From Erythrobacter cryptus DSM 12079 (GTDB lineage: Bacteria > Pseudomonadota > Alphaproteobacteria > Sphingomonadales > Sphingomonadaceae): a stretch of DNA of 64,000 nucleotides. Positions 62,333 to 64,000 of the stretch are shown here, piece by piece; position 1 is the first letter of the stretch, and every line of letters starts with the position of its first letter. A program made the translations under genes and the position numbers. The stretch covers positions 248,001-312,000 of the forward strand of contig NZ_AUHC01000001.1 in the NCBI RefSeq assembly GCF_000422985.1, in the 5' to 3' direction. The notes under the pieces are model-generated. The model did not search any database and was not told the origin of the DNA. It was given only the letters and a program-made list of their open reading frames with translations.

Positions 62333-63117
62333 CCCGCCTGCACCTTGCCTTTGCCTGCGAAGGAGCGATGCTCGCCGGCACGCTCGATCCAGCGCCGGGC
62401 AGCACCGGGCTGCTGATCGTCTCGGGCGGCAACGAGATCCGCAGCGGCGCCTTCAGCGGTCAGGCCGAGCTGGCCCGGCGGATCGCCGCGGTCGGCTTTC
62501 CGGTGTTCCGCTTCGACCGCCGCGGGGTTGGTGACAGCGAGGGCGATAACCGCGGCTTTCGCCATTCAGACAAAGATATAAGGGCCGCACTTGAGACCTT
62601 CCGCGCGCTCGCGCCGCAGCTTGGCCGGGTCGTTGGCTTCGGCAATTGCGATGCCGCCTCGGCGCTGATGCTGGCGCGCGGGGGCGGCTGCGATGCGCTG
62701 GTGCTCTCCAACCCCTGGACGATTGAGGAGGAACAGGGCGGCGCAGAGCACCCCACCCCGCCCCCCGCGGCGATCCGCGCGCGCTATGCCGAAAAGCTCA
62801 GGAACCCGCGCGAGATCGCCCGCCTCATCACCGGCGGGGTCGATCTCGGCAAGCTCGCCCGCGGGCTTGCCCGGGCGCTGCGCCCGGCCCCACCGCCGTC
62901 GAGCCTCGCCGACGAGATGCGTGCGGGGCTGTCCGGCTTCGCGGGGCCGGTGCGCATCCTGCTGGCCGGGGCCGACCGCACCGCGCAGGTGTTCGAAAGC
63001 GCGTGGGACCGGGCCGACCCGCGCATCCGCCGCTGTCCCGAGGCGGGCCATGCTTTTGTTGAAGCCGCGCACCGCGATTGGCTTGCGGCCGAGATCCGCG
63101 CGGTGCTCGAGACCTAG
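62329..63117 (+). CDS. Exosortase A-associated hydrolase 1
   Basis: A 262-residue alpha/beta-hydrolase (TIGR03100 type). LLIVSGGNEIRSGAFSGQAE is the conserved entry, followed by FPVFRFDRRGVGDSEGDNRG. The nucleophile elbow is GFGNCDAASALM, with Cys in place of Ser, and PEAGHAFVEAAHRD holds the late His. It could act as a thiol hydrolase or transferase on an activated acyl group. It overlaps hydrolase 2 by four bases, and its stop overlaps the end of the RNA methyltransferase on the other strand. Confidence 0.9.
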   Translation: MTRLHLAFACEGAMLAGTLDPAPGSTGLLIVSGGNEIRSGAFSGQAELARRIAAVGFPVFRFDRRGVGDSEGDNRGFRHSDKDIRAALETFRALAPQLGRVVGFGNCDAASALMLARGGGCDALVLSNPWTIEEEQGGAEHPTPPPAAIRARYAEKLRNPREIARLITGGVDLGKLARGLARALRPAPPPSSLADEMRAGLSGFAGPVRILLAGADRTAQVFESAWDRADPRIRRCPEAGHAFVEAAHRDWLAAEIRAVLET

Positions 63118-64000
63118 CGCTGAAACAGGCTGACGAGTTCGACATGGGTTGACCAGCGGAACTGGCCGACCGGGCGCAGCCGTGCGAGGCGATAGCCCGC
63201 TGCGGCCAGCACCGCCGCATCGCGCGCCCAGCTTGACGGGTTGCAACTGACATAGACGATCCGCTCCACCCGGCTTGCCGCCAGCTCGGCCACCTGCGCG
63301 CGGGCGCCGGCGCGCGGGGGATCGAGCAGCACCGCATCGAAGCGTTGAAGCTCCTCGGGCCGCAGCGGATTGCGGAACAGATCGCGGTGGAGCGCCAGCA
63401 CCCGCCCGCCAGCGCGCGCGCCCGCAGCCTTGCACGCGAGATGCGCGGCGCGATCGGCCTCCACCGCAAGCACCCGCGCCCTACCGGCAAGGCCGAAGGC
63501 AAAGGTGCCAAGCCCGGCAAAGAGATCAACGATCGTGCCCGCGCCCGCGAGCCATTGCGCCGCATCGCCCACCATCCGCGCCTCGGCGTCAGCAGTGGCC
63601 TGGAGGAAGGCGCCGGGCGGCAGGCTTACCGCCGTGCCCGAGAGGGTGATGGTCACCGGCTCCGGCTCCCACAGGGTTTCGGCCCCAAAGCCCTGATCGC
63701 ACGCGAGCCGCGCGAGGCCCTGCTCCCGGGCGAAAGCAAGCGCCGCCTCGGTCGCCTCCAGCCCCTCGAGCGCCAGCGGCCCGAGCGCGACATCCACCCC
63801 CTGATCACCAAGGGCAAGGTCGATCCCCACCATCTCCCGCGGCCCCCAGGCGGCAAGAAAGGCGCGCAGCGGGCCGATCAGGCGGGCGAGCGCGGGGTGG
63901 AGCACCGGGCAGGCGGACAGATCGACGATCCGGTGCGAGCCGGCCGCGCGAAAGCCCAGCACCGCCCCGCCCGCGGTGCGCAAGCCATGAAGCGCGGCCC
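63114..64000 (-). CDS. TrmA/RlmD-type RNA methyltransferase, partial
   Basis: The last 295 or so residues of a class I SAM-dependent 5-methyluridine RNA methyltransferase. Visible are PPGAFLQATADAEARMV (typical binding strand), motif I VDLFAGLGTFAFGLAG, AVEADRAAHLAC, LLDPPRAGARAQ, and the catalytic Cys in RIVYVSCNPSSWARD. The frame runs off the window edge, so the N-terminal TRAM or iron-sulfur part is not visible. It converges on the hydrolase gene with a 4-base overlap. Confidence 0.93.
   Translation of the reverse strand, partial: AALHGLRTAGGAVLGFRAAGSHRIVDLSACPVLHPALARLIGPLRAFLAAWGPREMVGIDLALGDQGVDVALGPLALEGLEATEAALAFAREQGLARLACDQGFGAETLWEPEPVTITLSGTAVSLPPGAFLQATADAEARMVGDAAQWLAGAGTIVDLFAGLGTFAFGLAGRARVLAVEADRAAHLACKAAGARAGGRVLALHRDLFRNPLRPEELQRFDAVLLDPPRAGARAQVAELAASRVERIVYVSCNPSSWARDAAVLAAAGYRLARLRPVGQFRWSTHVELVSLFQR

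Noticed and set aside
1-64000. tRNA, rRNA, CRISPR, IS or phage elements
   Set aside because: None seen on either strand: no cloverleaf-like segment in the gaps, no spaced direct repeats and no transposase or integrase motifs.

Overview
The window is a dense, high-GC stretch of chromosome. Gene content and order point to an alphaproteobacterium of the Sphingomonadales (Erythrobacteraceae or Sphingomonadaceae type). Supporting traits are a full 14-subunit nuo operon followed by birA, coaX, rnj and a DUF1467 gene, an RNase E with an acidic insert in its S1 domain, and an exosortase A (XrtA) exopolysaccharide locus. I see no insertion sequence, phage gene, CRISPR array, rRNA or tRNA. The genus is not fixed by the sequence.

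Left edge (1-7.1 kb): the tail of citrate synthase and a small membrane protein, then a four-gene minus-strand block: an HPt-like protein, a nucleotidyltransferase-like membrane protein, a helical DUF2336-like protein and a histidine-kinase-like protein. Both phosphorelay-type proteins have lost the phospho-acceptor histidine (Pro in the kinase, Met in the HPt). A divergent gene encodes an 854-residue membrane-anchored coiled-coil protein. This block is the best candidate in the window for an undescribed system.

7.1-25.4 kb: the minus-strand respiratory complex I operon nuoABCDEFGHIJKLMN runs on into birA, coaX, rnj and the DUF1467 gene, mostly with 1-4 nt overlaps. Two very small membrane proteins lie between nuoE and nuoF, and a perfect hairpin covers the nuoI stop codon, just before the only wide gap inside the operon.

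25.5-45.2 kb: mixed housekeeping and metabolic genes. They include an aldehyde dehydrogenase divergent from a thiolase, an SH3-type secreted protein, a 2-hydroxyacid dehydrogenase, a flavin oxidoreductase with a four-cysteine tail, and a lipobox-bearing methyltransferase. Next come prfB, a secreted peroxiredoxin, PBP1A, an N-acetylmuramoyl-alanine amidase, rne (long leader, hairpin terminator), another methyltransferase, an SDR, sdhB, a hotdog thioesterase and zapE.

45.2-63.1 kb: the XrtA locus. A ten-gene minus-strand operon runs from an outer-membrane export lipoprotein through a chain-length protein, tyrosine autokinase, outer-membrane barrel, ATPase, polysaccharide deacetylase, FemAB-like protein, glycosyltransferase and exosortase A to an amidotransferase. 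Upstream lie a PLP decarboxylase and an AMP-forming ligase, and divergently a CelD-like acyltransferase, an acyl carrier protein and two alpha/beta hydrolases. Together these should make, modify and export a surface polysaccharide linked to sorting of PEP-CTERM proteins. No priming glycosyltransferase, flippase, polymerase, PrsK/PrsR regulator or PEP-CTERM substrate is present here. The window ends inside a TrmA/RlmD-type RNA methyltransferase.
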